A DNA stretch of 64,000 bases from assembly GCF_023065955.2 (NCBI RefSeq), contig NW_026622786.1, positions 48,841,438-48,905,437 on the forward strand. Direction: 5' to 3'. This stretch comes from Ursus arctos (taxonomy: Eukaryota > Chordata > Mammalia > Carnivora > Ursidae). Shown one piece after another: positions 21,226-33,728 of this stretch; position 1 is the stretch's first letter, and each line of letters starts with the position of its first letter. The notes below the pieces were generated by a model that worked only from the letters and a program-made list of their open reading frames with translations, was not told where the DNA came from and made no database searches. Both the position numbers and the translations under genes were made by a program.

Positions 21226-23926
21226 GGTTTTTTTTGTTTTGTTTTGTTTTAGCTTTTGTTTATTATTAAGTACATTTAGTCAAATTCTGGCTTAATTTGC
21301 AAATCCTACTATTCATGAATTTATAATCAACATATTCTTAAATGATAGCACAATAGGAAATTATTATTTCTAGAACTCCAAATGCATATAAACACATTTT
21401 GTCCTTTTACCATTTTATCTAGTTTAAAGATACCTATCTAAAGGCTAAAAATTATCTAACTATAAAAGAAACATATTTAATATTATTCTAAGTTGGTATG
21501 TGTGACTCCTCTTAGGATAAAATTGGAGTGACATAAACATTACGAATGAATTTACAATCATTTATACTTGTTGGAACATTAACAGTGATGAATAGTACTA
21601 ACAGTGGGCAAAAATGGATCAAGTATTATATTGAGTGGTACTAGTTTAAATTTTTACTTTTGTAATCACTTTTGCTGATACAGTTTTAAACCATTCCAGT
21701 TTTGACAAGTTATTCAAGTTACTTGTTAATTTCTTCTCATTAAGAAAATTTCCTTTATCCTACAAATACAAGCTCTGAATTGTAATATCGTAAGACCAGA
21801 AACTCAACATGGCTTACTGCAGTAAGATCACGCCAACAAAACAATTATCCAACAGAACTACTGCACATTGCTGCAGACTTTAATCACAGCTCTGTAAGAC
21901 TTCAGAATTTTAACAACGGAAAGTCCAGTTTCTCCCTTGGAACATGATAGAGGCGGAACAGCAGTATTTCTTTAATCATTAAAGCTACTTTCATGCAGAA
22001 TGTTTTAAACAATCTCTAAAATGGTATTTGAAGGACATGGTGAGAACATGTTATAAACCTACACTAAAATAGCACAATTTACTTTAAAGCAGAGTCAGAG
22101 ATTTACTTTTGCGTTCTTAGAATAGCAACATACCTTTCAAAATACAGTTTCTAGAGATACAGGCAATATATGTAAGAATGACAGAAGTCAATTAACATAT
22201 GGCACAAACAGCTAAAAACGATGTACAATTAAATAGACTTACAAATTTTTACATACAGATCTTCATAAGTACTCATGAAAAAAATCAGCATTCACACAAT
22301 TTTAACTAAAAAAACCAACATACTCATACTTTCATATGCATATGCGCTTTTTACAAAGGACTAGCATTTTAGGACATATTTTTATTATTTTATATATTTT
22401 GCATAGTTAAAATACATTAAAAAAGAATACAAATATTCAGAGAAGTGCATTTCAAATCTGTAGGGTAGGTTTTGCAAAAAATAGCGGTTTGTAATTTCCT
22501 AAATGACAAAATGGAATAAAAACAAAACGAAACAAAAAAGGAAGAGCTATTATATTAAGCTCAATGTATCCTGCTCATATGTGGTTAGAAAAGGACTTTC
22601 TAATTATATTTAATCAAGCAATAGTTACAATAGAATGAGTATAAATTCTTAGTATCTTGCTTTGTTCCAAAAAACAAGTTAAGATGGAGTGAAGGATGAA
22701 TATATTGTACTGCACCTAGATGAAGGCCTCTGTAAGTTGAATTTCAAACTCTTCAAAATTTCAAGAGGAAACATATCCTACTTCTAAGTCGTATGTTTAA
22801 AAAGTTAAAAGTTAAATGCACCCATTATGTCGATTGTTATTTATTTTGCAAAACATTATTACAAAGACTTATTTTACATGCAAATTGAAATGCTATAACT
22901 CATTGAACTGTACAGATAAAGCCAATGTGGTTAATTAACAAATGTGTTTTATAGTTACAAAATTAACTATTTCACATTAAATTACAGAAAATGAAAGGAT
23001 ACCAAAACCAATCAATCACTGGCTTTTCATATTTTGACTTGGGGCCATCTGGGAATAATCTTTCACTTTGCAAAATAAGTTCACAATGGAACATTTTTAG
23101 GAAGTACGGCAGAAAAACTGGGCAACCATATTTAGCCTTTGAATAAGATAACTGACTAGAGAAATTCTCCTATTTACTGCATTAGGATGACTTCTAAAAT
23201 GATGAATTATTCTGATCTATACAAAAATATTTATACAAAAATTATATGTGACAGCAGCTTTATACTACAAATAATGAAATAAATTTGATAAAAATATGGG
23301 TAATAATGTTTTTCTGAGACCAATAAAATTTTGTATTCACTGAAATTTAAGGCAACTGAACACACGTGTAAAAAAGAAAAATCAGATTTCTCTGTATTAG
23401 TCAGAAATGTCATTGTTAAACTTTAACAAAGACCAAACATTGCATAAATCTAGGGCGTAAGAAGGCAGCCCCCATCAGCAGGTAGCACACCAAAAATGTT
23501 TGGTTTCAATAATACAGTTTGGGAGAACTACCTCTACAAAGTCTATTCGTGCTGATGCTCCTGATGCTGCCATTTCTGGTGCCCGAAAAGCTGCTGCCTC
23601 CACATCCTCTGTTGTAGGTGTCACTCACTGTATAGTCTCAGGCGATTGGGCAAGGGGCACACTCTGGATCTTCAGATGCTAAGATGAGAAAAATCAATTT
23701 CAATGCCCAAAAGATGGAACTCCTAATGCAGAAGGTGACTAAAATAATTACCAATTGGTCTACAGTACAGGGAAGTGGAATGTTTGTTTGTTTTAATGCT
23801 ATTCCACAGAAATAGGTTTTAAACAAGATTTTTGTAAGGAGGTATAGGTCTAGGATTAGAAGAATGTTAGATAAGATAGAAACAAAATTAAACTGAGTGG
23901 AATTGGACCAGATAACTAAAAACACG
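21226..23926 (-). pseudogene. Candidate retrocopied 3'UTR (or a genuine minus-strand terminal exon)
   Basis: Read on the minus strand, this repeat-free block ends with AATAAA (plus-strand TTTATT at 21259-21264) followed within about 15 bases by an A-rich tract (plus-strand T/TTTTG run at 21226-21252), the geometry of a retrocopied poly(A) tail. The left flank GCCTTCTTCTTAAGGG (about 21213-21228) resembles GCATTCTTCTTGAAAGG at about 23927-23943, a possible imperfect target-site duplication. The interior is AT-rich like a 3'UTR, but 23500-23690 is more GC-rich. There, on the minus strand, a good acceptor-like tract (TTTTTCTCATCTTAG) ends at about 23682 and is followed by CATCTGAAGATCCAGAGTG, open for 17 codons in one frame. 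I recognise no protein. Either a truncated retrocopy or a terminal exon would explain these signs. Confidence 0.35.
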
Positions 23927-24170
23927 CATTCTTCTTGAAAGGAGAGAGCAAAACATTCACATAAAGATCATTGAGTGATATTGTCTCCAAAAAAAACCAC
24001 AAAAAACCTGCTTAAACATTCATTTCCAAGGTTATTTCTTCACATTTAAATTAACTCTCTACAATAACAAGCATTATTGATGCATGCCATTTAAGGCAGA
24101 ATATGAATGCACCCCATCAGTATTTTATGCTTAATTTCAGTGTCCTTTTCTTTCTCTGAAAATAACAGAC

Positions 24171-24431
24171 TTTTTTTTTTTTTTAAGATTTATCCATTCA
24201 TCCCAGAGGGAGAGAGAGAGAGAGAGAAAGCCCGTGTGATGAAGACTGGAGGTGGGGAGGGGCAGAGGGAGAAGGAGAGCGAGAATTCTCAAACACACTC
24301 CCTGCCCAGTAGGGAGCCCTACAGGGGGCTCCATCCCATGACCCCACGACCCAGAGATCACAACCACAAGATCAGGACCTGAGCCAAACCAAGAGTCAGA
24401 TGCTCAACCGACCGAGCTATCCAGGCATCCC
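24171..24431 (-). mobile_element. SINEC (tRNA-Lys-derived carnivore SINE)
   Basis: Antisense order: T run 24171-24184, AAGATTTAT, GA-rich block, GGGGAGGGGCAGAGGGAG, CTCCCTGCCCAGTAGGGAGC, then the tRNA-like head ending CTATCCAGGCATCCC. Short possible duplication AGACTTT on both sides. Confidence 0.92.
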
Positions 24432-26446
24432 TAGACTTTATGAATGTCCTCCGTAACATAAAATTTTCTTCTCAAACATATCAGTTCCCGTTATACCTAG
24501 AATAATTCAGCTTAATCTGTATAGTGTTTGAAAAAAGCTCTTATGTGAGAAAATATCACTGAAAGAAACCAGTGAGAGATATATATGGAAGAAGACATGC
24601 TGTAGAAGACATTTTATAAAACGAATTTTGACCAGAAGAATGTTTTGGGTTGTAAAAAATAATCATTCCTCCCATTTTTTTAAATTAAATATTTAAACAG
24701 CATCTTTTGCCTAGCATGTTTTAATAAAAATATGTGTAATTTGTATCTTGAAGCATATTTTAAAAAATCATTGACTTGAATGCAAAATGATAAATGCACA
24801 TATTAGAACAAAATAATTTACAAAATATTTACCATCTCTGGAAACACAGCAGTAGCACAAATTAATATACCATGGCTATTTTGAATTAAATCAGTAAAGT
24901 AACCATCTTTTTTTAAAAATGGCATTTTTATGACAGTCATTTATACAGCTTGTGCACCTGAATCCATTATATTTGATATACTGTATAAGGACAAATGATC
25001 ACAAATTATAATGAAAGATTCTTATTGAACATAATTTTTCAGCAGGAGCCATCCTGAATCAATTAATCATGCTATTACTCTGTTTTAACTTTGTTCTCCA
25101 TTTTTTCCAGAAAAGCCACTAATCACATTTCACTTAATGACTTATACATATTTTATTTACAATTTTTGATGTACTACATTTTTCCAAATTATTAAATGCT
25201 TTACTAACTTATAATGATTTAAAAATTGGATATGCTTAAAAAAAGCAAATTATGGCTTCTCAGATAAATGCAATTATGGTTACACATAATATTAAATGAT
25301 AATCGAATACTTTAGCTACAATAGAAATTTCTCTTTGCTCCATCTAAAGATACTTCTATATTTTCAATTAAAAAATACAAATATAATTTTACATTAAATA
25401 TTTTTACACACAACTGAATTTAGTGCATAATAATCTTAAAGCATTTTCACAGAAGGCAAGAAATAGAGTCCTCAAATCCATATAATTATTAATTATATTA
25501 GAAAAACTTGGCAAATGCTAAAAATGCACATAAACTATTTGAATAAAAATTACCTATCTGCATGTTTAATTGACAGGCAATACATACACAGATTCTTTGT
25601 GAGGATATTTTGTCTCATAGATTTTGCTAGCATTTTAGTTTCATTTATTTTTTGGCATAATATTAAGTAGTCATTTAAAAGAGGTATTTATTTACAAATT
25701 GACATAGCTATTTCACATCATTATCTAACTCTCCCAATGTATATTTATTAAGTCCCTGTTCTTAACTTTAGTGATATATGGAAAATAACAGCATGTGCAA
25801 ATATTACAAAAGCATCATATTTTATATATTCTACTATATTTTATAAATTAGAATGTAGATAATACTATGTAGCTCAAGTTCAAGCTCAAGTTGAAGATAA
25901 CTGTGCACTTTGTGTACTTTTCTTGGATAATTTGAAATATGCAACTCGATAGGGGTCAGACTCAAAACAATTAAAGCTTAGTGTTTTTTCTCAGATCTCT
26001 CTGCCTTATCATTTGACCTTCTCAAAGGGCATATAGATTACTCAAGAATGAATCTGTCTAACAGAATAGTAATATAGCAGTCAGTATTCTCTCATTCCAC
26101 TATTAAACCAGCCAAAATTCAACACCACTTGAAAGCTTAAAGTATTACAGCATACAATTTGCCTTTGAAGATAGGGCACAAGTACAAATCATTTTTTTAA
26201 ACATCAAAGGTGATCAATAGAGACATCTTTAGAACGTCAAGTAACATTTTATTTTTTAAATACATTGGATAAATTTTCCCAATCTATGCGTCATTTGCAG
26301 CATAAACGTATTAAAACTTAACAAATAAAGAATATGCTTTTACTACAAAATGTAGTCATTTGAAGAATAAGAAAATTTAAACTGTATACATATTATTTGT
26401 ATATGAAAGGTGGAACTAAATAAAATGCAATCGTGTGCAAGCTAAA
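24432..26446. other. No recognisable feature
   Basis: Strongly AT-rich, unique-looking intronic sequence with no nameable repeat. Small internal repetition CAAGTTCAAGCTCAAGTTGAAG near 25875-25896. Confidence 0.5.
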
Positions 26447-26456
26447 TCAACTTTTG

Positions 26457-26564
26457 TTTTTGTTTTGTTTTAATTTAAATTCAATTAATTAACATATGAT
26501 GTATTATTAGTTTCAGAAGTAGAGGTCAGTGATTCATCAGTCTCTCATAACACTCAGTGCTCAT
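26457..26564 (-). mobile_element. Severely 5'-truncated L1 (3' end only)
   Basis: The reverse complement gives AATGAGCACTGAGTGTTATG, then the carnivore L1 3' end, also seen at 20868-20970, and an A-rich tail. It is flanked by the 10-bp duplication TCAACTTTTG at 26447-26456 and 26565-26574. Only about 108 bp were copied. Confidence 0.8.
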
Positions 26565-26574
26565 TCAACTTTTG

Positions 26575-27270
26575 AGACTCTTTTGCTCTAAAATATACCT
26601 TATAACATCTGAAAATATTTTACTGATACACTAAGGTATTTCAAAGGAGTTTAATAAATAAGTGGAAGGGTGTTCTTTCTATGGCCTCCAATTCACTACA
26701 GAAGGCATGTATTAAGGGCTATAAAAGAGAAGGAGCGACAGGATTCTGTTTGGGGAATTCAAGAAACAATTTGAAGAGCTCATCTATGATCTGAGTCTTT
26801 ATTTTTCAATAGGAGATTAGCTAATACAGTGAAAAAGAAGACATTCCAGGCATAGGGAATTGCATGTATAAATATATTACAACTTTAAGGCAAATAACTT
26901 AGAAATGGTGAGATACTCTTTTATAAGGGAGCTTAATATGGAGGAGGTTGTTGGAATATGAAGCAATTGTCCTTATACATTTGCATAGGTTCTTATACAT
27001 TTATTTCTATACCCCATTGTTTTTGTTCAACCTAAAAATATATTTCTTCAGCTATTCAGGTCAAATTCTTACTTCTGCACTTGATCCTAGACCCTATCAA
27101 CCTTTTCTAGGAAGTATCTGGATTCTTAAGTTTTCTTCTCTTCTTCAGTGTGGTTCCCTATAGTGGCTTCTTGCTCTTGGGCCGTGTGCAATCTACGACT
27201 CTGCTACCTCCTCTCCTACCCATAGCATATATATTCTTTGCCTAGCTCAAGGTAACATTTATTTCTTGTT
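26575..27270. other. No recognisable feature
   Basis: Unique-looking. The 71-codon open frame at 26948 has no motif. Confidence 0.45.
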
Positions 27271-27274
27271 CACT

Positions 27275-27360
27275 GAACTAAAATTTATTTAGCGGCTACT
27301 TTGTGTCAGGCAATGTACTAAACAACAGAGAGCAAGATGAGTTGGTCTCTGTCCTCCTTT
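27275..27360 (-). repeat. L2 LINE fragment
   Basis: 'ctaaaatttatttagcggctactttgtgtcaggcaatgtact' is the antisense of the L2 3' terminus. Confidence 0.5.
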
Positions 27361-27504
27361 CTCCTCTTCTGAAAAAGGCAGTCTGTCGATATTACTTCCT
27401 CACCAAACATTCAGTCATCAACCCACTGCTCTCTAGCTTTCTTGCCCCTCCAATTTAATGAAACTGCTGTGCTCTCAGGGAGCTCTTAGCAGTGTTAGTA
27501 GTTA

Positions 27505-27735
27505 GTCATGACAGTTTTGGTGACATAGAAAGCAATCTAGAACTGACTCCCACATCTGTTGCTGTCTACTGACCTGACACTAGTTATTTGACTTTTGTTG
27601 AGTCACCATTTTCTTAATCTATAAAACAGATGCAGTGACACTTATCTCAGTTTACTGAGCGAAGCTCAAGATGAAATATAATGCATGCTTTACAGCTCTT
27701 TACCCAGTGCCTGGCACATAAAAGTTCAAGGATTT
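27505..27735 (+). repeat. MIR SINE
   Basis: 'ctagttatttgacttttgttgagtc', 'ccattttcttaatctataaaacagatg' and 'ctcagtttactgagc', ending 'acccagtgcctggcacataaaag', in MIR order. Confidence 0.6.
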
Positions 27736-27759
27736 GTTGTTAGGTATCAGCGTCCAAAA

Positions 27760-28320
27760 ATCTAATTCCAAATCCAACTAACATTTCTCAGTCTTTATCT
27801 TCTTTAGGATCTCTTTGCTTTCTTTGCCTGTTGATTATTCCCTTCATCAAAGCTTTTCCTTAAATTCTACACAAGGTACTCTTCTGCTTCATCTCACACT
27901 TTAATGTCTCCTTCATGAGCTTATTCTCTGCCTATTCTGTAAATATTGGCTTTCTGTTCTAAGTCCATTGCTCTCATCACTCAATACATAAGGATCTGCT
28001 CCCATAACATATGTACTAATGATGCCCAAGTCTAGACTTTCAGCCTTTTTCTTTGAGCTTCAGATTCTTATATTTAACTGTAATCTAGATATAGAATTGA
28101 ATCTTCCCAAATTGAATTCATTGTCTTCCCCTTTAAACCAGCTGCTCTCTCTGGATTTTTTTTAAACGTTCATTTACCTTCACTGATTTACATTAATTAT
28201 TCTGCAGAACACCGTGATTTCTTACCTGGATTATTACAACAGCCTGTTAATCCATTCCCTCTTCCTGAGATCCATATTCCACATGGTTACCAAAGGAAAT
28301 TTAATCACATCACCCCCTTA
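27760..28320 (+). repeat. L2 LINE fragment
   Basis: 'gatgcccaagtctagactttcagcc', 'cttatatttaactgtaatctagatata' and 'gaattgaatcttcccaaattgaattc' follow the coding tail of L2 in order. 'ttacctggattattacaacagcctgttaatccattccc' is the L2 'ctggactactgcaacagcc' motif. Confidence 0.65.
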
Positions 28321-28324
28321 TGAA

Positions 28325-28712
28325 TTGAATAGTCTCCCTTGTCCTCCAAATTCATATGTTGAAATCTTAATCCCCAGTACTTCAGAATGTGACTGTATTT
28401 GGAAATAAGGTTTTTAAAGAGATAATTAAGTTAAAATGAGGTCACTACAGTGGACCTTAACCCAATATAACTTGTGTCTTTGTAAGAGGTGATTAGGATA
28501 TAGATTAACAGAGAGAAGACCATGTGAAGACACAGGGAAAAGACAGCTATCCACAAATCAAGGAGTGAGACCTCAGAATAAACCAGTTCTGCTGAAACTT
28601 TGATTTTGGGTTGCTAGCTTTCAGAATTGTAGAAAATAAATTTCTGATGTTTAAGACATTCCATCTGTAACACTTTGTTATGGTAGCCCAGCAAATGAAT
28701 ATACTACCCTTT
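28325..28712 (+). mobile_element. MaLR/MLT1-like solo LTR
   Basis: Contains 'ccaaattcatatgttgaaatcttaatccccagta', 'gaatgtgactgtatttgg', 'aaagagataattaagttaaaatgagg' and 'gaccatgtgaagacacagggaa' in order. It then ends with 'gaattgtagaaaataaatttctg' (polyadenylation signal) and 'ttgttatggtagcccagcaaatgaat'. It is nearly full length for such LTRs, with no internal retroviral sequence beside it. The exact subfamily name is uncertain. Confidence 0.75.
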
Positions 28713-29080
28713 GTATATTTCTTTAACAGTTGTTCAAAGGAATAGGATAGAACTCAACATAACAAGCCTCCATAGAGCTACCATACCTTTCTATTTAGCT
28801 TCCTTTCTGACCACCTTGTGTTGTCATGCTGTTTCAACAACCCTCCACTGCTTACAGTTCCCTGTACATACTGTATTCTTTACCTTTGTACCTCTGCTAC
28901 TACTGTCCTTTTCCCCTGGCTGATTTCAATGCAGTCCTTTAAATTCACCTTAATCATTATCTTTCCAGGAAGACATCCTTTACCCTAACTTGATTTTTAA
29001 GTAATGCACAAACAAAAGTTGTAAAACACAGATACACAGAAAAAGGGGGGAAATCACTATACCCTTTAACCTCAATATGA
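28713..29080. other. No recognisable feature
   Basis: Pyrimidine-rich, possibly a continuation of the L2 copy interrupted by the LTR ('ccaacttgatttttaag'), but too decayed to call. Confidence 0.35.
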
Positions 29081-29084
29081 CCAT

Positions 29085-29330
29085 TATAACTCTTTAATGC
29101 TTTTCCTTCTAGCCAGTTACACAATTGAGATTTTTACGCAGTTGAGATTTTACTGTACAAGCAATTTTGCATACTGTGTTTATTTGATTTGATATTATTC
29201 TTTGAGCATTTTTTCTATTATTTAAAACACACATAATTTTAATGACTCTATATTTTACCATGTTGGTGTACCTTGATTAATCTAATCATTCTTCTACAAC
29301 TACAAATTCAGAAGTTTTCATTGATTGCCC
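29085..29330 (-). repeat. Possible antisense L1M fragment
   Basis: 'ttaatgactctatattttaccatgttggtgtacc' and 'attcagaagttttcattgattgcc' resemble antisense text of the old L1 3' half. Confidence 0.35.
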
Positions 29331-30685
29331 TGGGCTTAATAATGAATTGTATGCAACTGTTAAAGTTGCAAATCTGATCATGTCACTCCACAGCTTAATT
29401 TTCTTCAGTGGATCACTGAAAACCATGTTTTAACTAAGATGTTGAGTAAATAACTGAGTTATTTACTGAGATGTTGTCTTTTTTAATTTTACAAATATTT
29501 TGGAATTCAAATGTGTTTTTGCTTCCATGAGGATTAATTTTGAAAGGTTCTTAATGACTCTACTGACTTCGGATTTTGCTTGAGATTGACTTCAATAAAT
29601 TGTCCTGTATGATCCAAATTAAAAACAAGCAAACCCATGTTCCAACCATTTCTCATGGCACTGTAATGGGTGTTTTATACACACATACACACGTATATAT
29701 ATATTATATATATTATTTATTTATACATTATTCAGTCCTTTTTGCAACCCTCTGAGGAAATCAGCCTTTTCCATTTCATAGCAGCGCTTCTTAAATAACT
29801 ATATTGTGACTGTTTACATAAATATCTGTGTGCCTGACTCCATCCTCACACTGGGAACTTGGAAAAACATACTATAAAAACTAAAAATCGTTAAAAGATT
29901 TAACTATCTTCACAGTATGTTCAAGGTAGGAAGAATATTAAAAGAGAAAAAGGAGACTGAAAAATAAGGAACTTGTATAAAATCATAATGAGAACTGAAA
30001 TAAAAATATTCTTTTCATTTTTACATTCCTTCAGCATGGAAACATATAGTAATTCTGTGAAGTTCTCTATGATGGAGACTTTACTAAAGTAGTTTATTTA
30101 AACCAGTGTTTCAAAGGGCCTGAGAAAAAATGTGACTTATTATTCCTACTGTGAGTTTAAATATATATATAAACTTCTCAAAGTTTAGTCAATTTGCAAA
30201 TGTTGGAAAAACAATAAACATATTGCTAAAAACATTATTACTCTAAGAATAACTCATTAAATCACAAGCAGTAATCAACAAAGTACACATTCATCATTTC
30301 AAACATGGAAACTTAATGGAGCCTTGATGGTAAGCAATAATTACCAAAGAAGCACTAATGCAGAATTGATATTCAGCACTAACAAATTAATTTTGAAGCT
30401 AATTGAAAAGAAAATTTGCTTTGAATAACACCACTATATTGTTATAATTTTTTATCATATTTTTTAAAGAATGTTCTGGTACATTCATTATATGGGACTC
30501 TTAGTTATATATATGTTCTTAATGCAGGATTATAGTAGGAAGTTTTGTAAAGAAGAAATGGTTAGTAACCATGAGAATCAATGAAGGTCCACATCAGAGA
30601 AGTGTGGCTGCCATCACATTCTAACCTCTAAAACTTATTTAAATTTACTTAGGGGGAATGAAAAGATATACCTTTCTAATATCTA
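29331..30685. other. No recognisable feature; AT-rich simple repeat at 29680-29730
   Basis: Unique-looking AT-rich DNA with a short (CA)/(TA)n patch. No exon seen. Confidence 0.5.
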
Positions 30686-30689
30686 GCCT

Positions 30690-31440
30690 GCTGCTGTGTG
30701 TCACACATTGCTGATTCTCCACACTCTCTCTGGTTTTTGCTCCACTTTGTGAAAATTAATAAAGGGAAACCTCACTAGAATGGAGTAGGAAGGATAGAGG
30801 GGTGAGACACAAAGGGGGGACCACTTAATATCAATTATGGGAAGAACTGTCAATTATCAGACTCCAACAGAAGAATCACCAACTGGAAAGAATCATCAAT
30901 TGCAATGCCCCCCTCCCTGGAAGGAAAGATGTACATTGCATCTCCTATAAGAAATAGACTTCCGGGGTGCCTGGGGTGACTCAGTTGATTGAGTGTCTTG
31001 CTCTTGGTTTCAGCTCAGGTCATGATCTCATGGGTCATGAGATAGAGCCTCACATTGGGAATCCACACTCAGCAGGGAGTCTGCTTAAGGATTCTTACCC
31101 TCTGCCTCTCCCCCATGCACACACTCTCTCTTTCTCTCGCTCTCAAATAAATAATCTTAAAAAAAAAAAAGAAATTGAATACCATAATCACCCTGGACTT
31201 AGGCTTTTTTCCAATGCACTCATGCTCAAAACAGCCCCTTCCAAATTCCCCCTTCTTCTCCATAAAATAATCCTCCTTTCCTTTCTTTGTTGGACTTGCC
31301 TATGGTTTTGCCATAGCTTGCATGTCCTCAATTGAAATCCTCTGTTAATCCCAAATAAACCCATTTTTACTGGTAAAATTCTTGTTTTGTTTTGTTTTGT
31401 TGTTTTTTAAGGTTAATAATGTCCAGACCCTACAGTTGCC
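30690..31440 (+). mobile_element. Candidate carnivore ERV-type LTR, interrupted by a SINE
   Basis: The flanks of the SINE at 30964-31170 read together like an LTR. An upstream purine-rich segment has 'gtgagacacaaaggggggacc'. After the SINE come 'cccttccaaattccccc', 'tggacttgcctatggttttgccatagcttgcatg' and 'cctctgttaatcccaaataaacccatttttactgg', a U3-R-U5-like order with an AATAAA signal. The terminal TG/CA and the flanking duplication are not clear, so the ends are guesses. No internal retroviral genes are seen. Confidence 0.4.
30964..31170 (+). mobile_element. SINEC
   Basis: Head GGGGTGCCTGGGGTGACTCAG, internal GAGATAGAGCCTCACATTGGG, CT-rich block, AAATAAATAATCTT and a 12-A tail. Imperfect duplication AAGAAATAGACT / AAGAAATTGAAT. 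Confidence 0.92.
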
Positions 31441-33095
31441 ACAGCTCTGGCACAGCAGCCCTGTCTCCCTTAAAAACCACATCTCCCATAAAGAACATTT
31501 AGCTTTAATAGAGAGGAAGTAAGGGAAACATTCTATTTTCTCTCATTTTCTTCACCTATTATATTCTTTTTTTTCAGATGCAGTGACTCAAAAAAATTGT
31601 TTAAAACACAATAAATCTACTTTTTCCATTAGAATGATCATCCACCTGGGCTCTTTCATTCCAAAATTTGAGGGTTAAAAATAGTAATAGACCTAAAGCA
31701 AAACATCTTGTTGAATTTAGCTTGGGTTTCACTCTTTTGCCATTTGAGAATTTGCTATCTTGACAACTACAAATCTACTCAAGATGAAAAAGTTAGATGA
31801 GGTACAGTTAGGCCATGTTTTCCTTTCCAAACATTCCATTTACCACTAATATTCTTTTCTACTTGGCAGTAATACCTAAGAGCTATGTCTTCACTCATTA
31901 TTGCTGTTGAATCTAAAGTTATCTTGGTCACAGGCTGATTTTCAGGTCACTCTTGAAGCGACTGGTACTTTGTTCTGTCTCTGTCATTTATATAAAGGGA
32001 ACTCTCTTTAGTGACTCATTCATTCTGATGCTCTTGAGGACCTTAATTCCTTGGCTATTGGAATCTGGTGGTGGCTGTTAGTGTTGACTCCAAAAAGTTC
32101 ACTATGGCTCCATTCCATTGGCTACTCTTAGTCTTCCTTTTGACAAATAGTGCCTGACACACTGCAGGAATTTAATGAGTATTTGCTGAATACTGGACAG
32201 ATGTTTTGCAGGTGGTCAACTGACATCTCAACTGGGATCATAGGAGGTATGTAAGTACTTGCATTGGTGCTTAGGTAATCCTTTTCAGGCAAGGGAAGTT
32301 ATTTTCTAGAGGGTCATCAAAGACTTTTGGTTTGTTGGGGCTAGGGTGGAAGTAGTTCCTTTGTGCTAGGATGTTTTCAAGAGAATAACTAGAATCACCT
32401 CATTTTTATACTTTTGATCTATACTCATTCTGTCCCTAATGACTAACTGTAGCAAGTAACTCTGGTTGCAAACAGATCCTGAAAGATTCTCAAAAACCAT
32501 CTTATCTTTGTCCCCTCATATTCCTCTTAACTAGAAAAAACAGTCAACTTCCTCTGGACAGCAATGGTTGCCATATATTTATAAATAAGTGTCAGCCTGC
32601 ACTGTATTTTATTTATTAGTCTAAATATTCAAGTTTCCCTAACATATGACATGGTATTGCCTCAGGGATTCTATGTATCTGGTTTACGAAGAGATTGTAA
32701 TCACACCTTTTCTTTGGTCACAAAGTTCCTCACTGAAAACCAGAGGATGTTAATAACCTTTGTTTTAAGCAGTATTTCATTAGTGGTAGAAATCTTGCAA
32801 AGCGTCTTTCAGTCTGATGATGTAACTGCCATGTTACCTTATCTTCCAACACTTCAAATACAGGACTATAGATAGTTGATGTTCTTTCCTTAATATCAAC
32901 AAACATGGAATAAAATTAGTGAATAAATTAGTGAGTGCTGCCTGCCATGGTACTTGGAAGATCCAAAATGGATTTCACTAGCCTTCTGTTCTGACCAGTA
33001 TGTTTTTTACACACATAGTGTGCATATGTTTGAATATAGTATATGTTTGAAGCTGTGTTGAATGTCATCCTAGGCTTTTATTTTTAATTTCGTCA
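31441..33095. other. Mostly unassigned; short L2/MIR terminus at 32140-32195
   Basis: 'aatagtgcctgacacactgcaggaatttaatgagtatttgctgaa' is a sense L2 or MIR 3' end. The rest, including a 74-codon open frame at 32651, shows no exon or repeat I can name. Confidence 0.45.
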
Positions 33096-33099
33096 AATG

Positions 33100-33728
33100 A
33101 ACCCATTCATCCATCCAGCCATTATTCTATTTATTCTACATACTTGTTACTGTTTTAGGTAATGTAGAAAGAAATATGAAAGGCACTCTGCTATAAAGGA
33201 AATCATAGGCCTGTGAGGGAAACAAGTAAATCAACAATTATAGTATAACAGGATATATATATGTATGTATATATACATATATATTTTTAAATTCTATTTC
33301 TTTTTGCTATGAGAGCACAGAAAAGGGATGGGTAGGACAGTCAGAATATATTCAGAAAAGGATTTCTGTAGGAGCTTATCTCCACTGAGTTATAAAGGAT
33401 AAGTAAATTAGTTAATCAAAGAGCAGGGAAAGATGTAGTAGGAAGAAGAAATAATATACACAAAGGTCCAGAGATAAGACTGTATAATTCAAGATGACAA
33501 GGGCATGGAGTGTGATGAGGGGGAAGAAGTGGTGAGAGATAAAGGAGAGATAGTTGAGAGGCAGGTCATGAAGAGCCATTATCTTAAAGAGGGTGGATAT
33601 TTTTTTTCTTGAAGGTCACTGAAGTTATTAGGGATTTCAAGGTAGAAAATTACTTAAGATTTGCACTTCAATTTTGGAAAAACAGAGTGGAGTGTGGCAA
33701 GAGTCGAGGCAGAAAAATGAATGATTTT
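33100..33728 (-). repeat. L2 LINE fragment with internal (AT)n
   Basis: Antisense L2 words: 'aaacaagtaaatcaac', 'ggatttctgtaggagcttatctcc', 'gagcagggaaagatgtagtagg', 'cacaaaggtccagag', 'catgaagagccattatctta'. An AT/GTAT microsatellite sits at 33253-33284. Confidence 0.5.

Noticed and set aside
23500..23682. 60-codon plus-strand open frame in the GC-richer patch
   Set aside because: Minus-strand signals (acceptor-like tract, AATAAA, A tract) fit better; the plus-strand frame has no recognisable domain.
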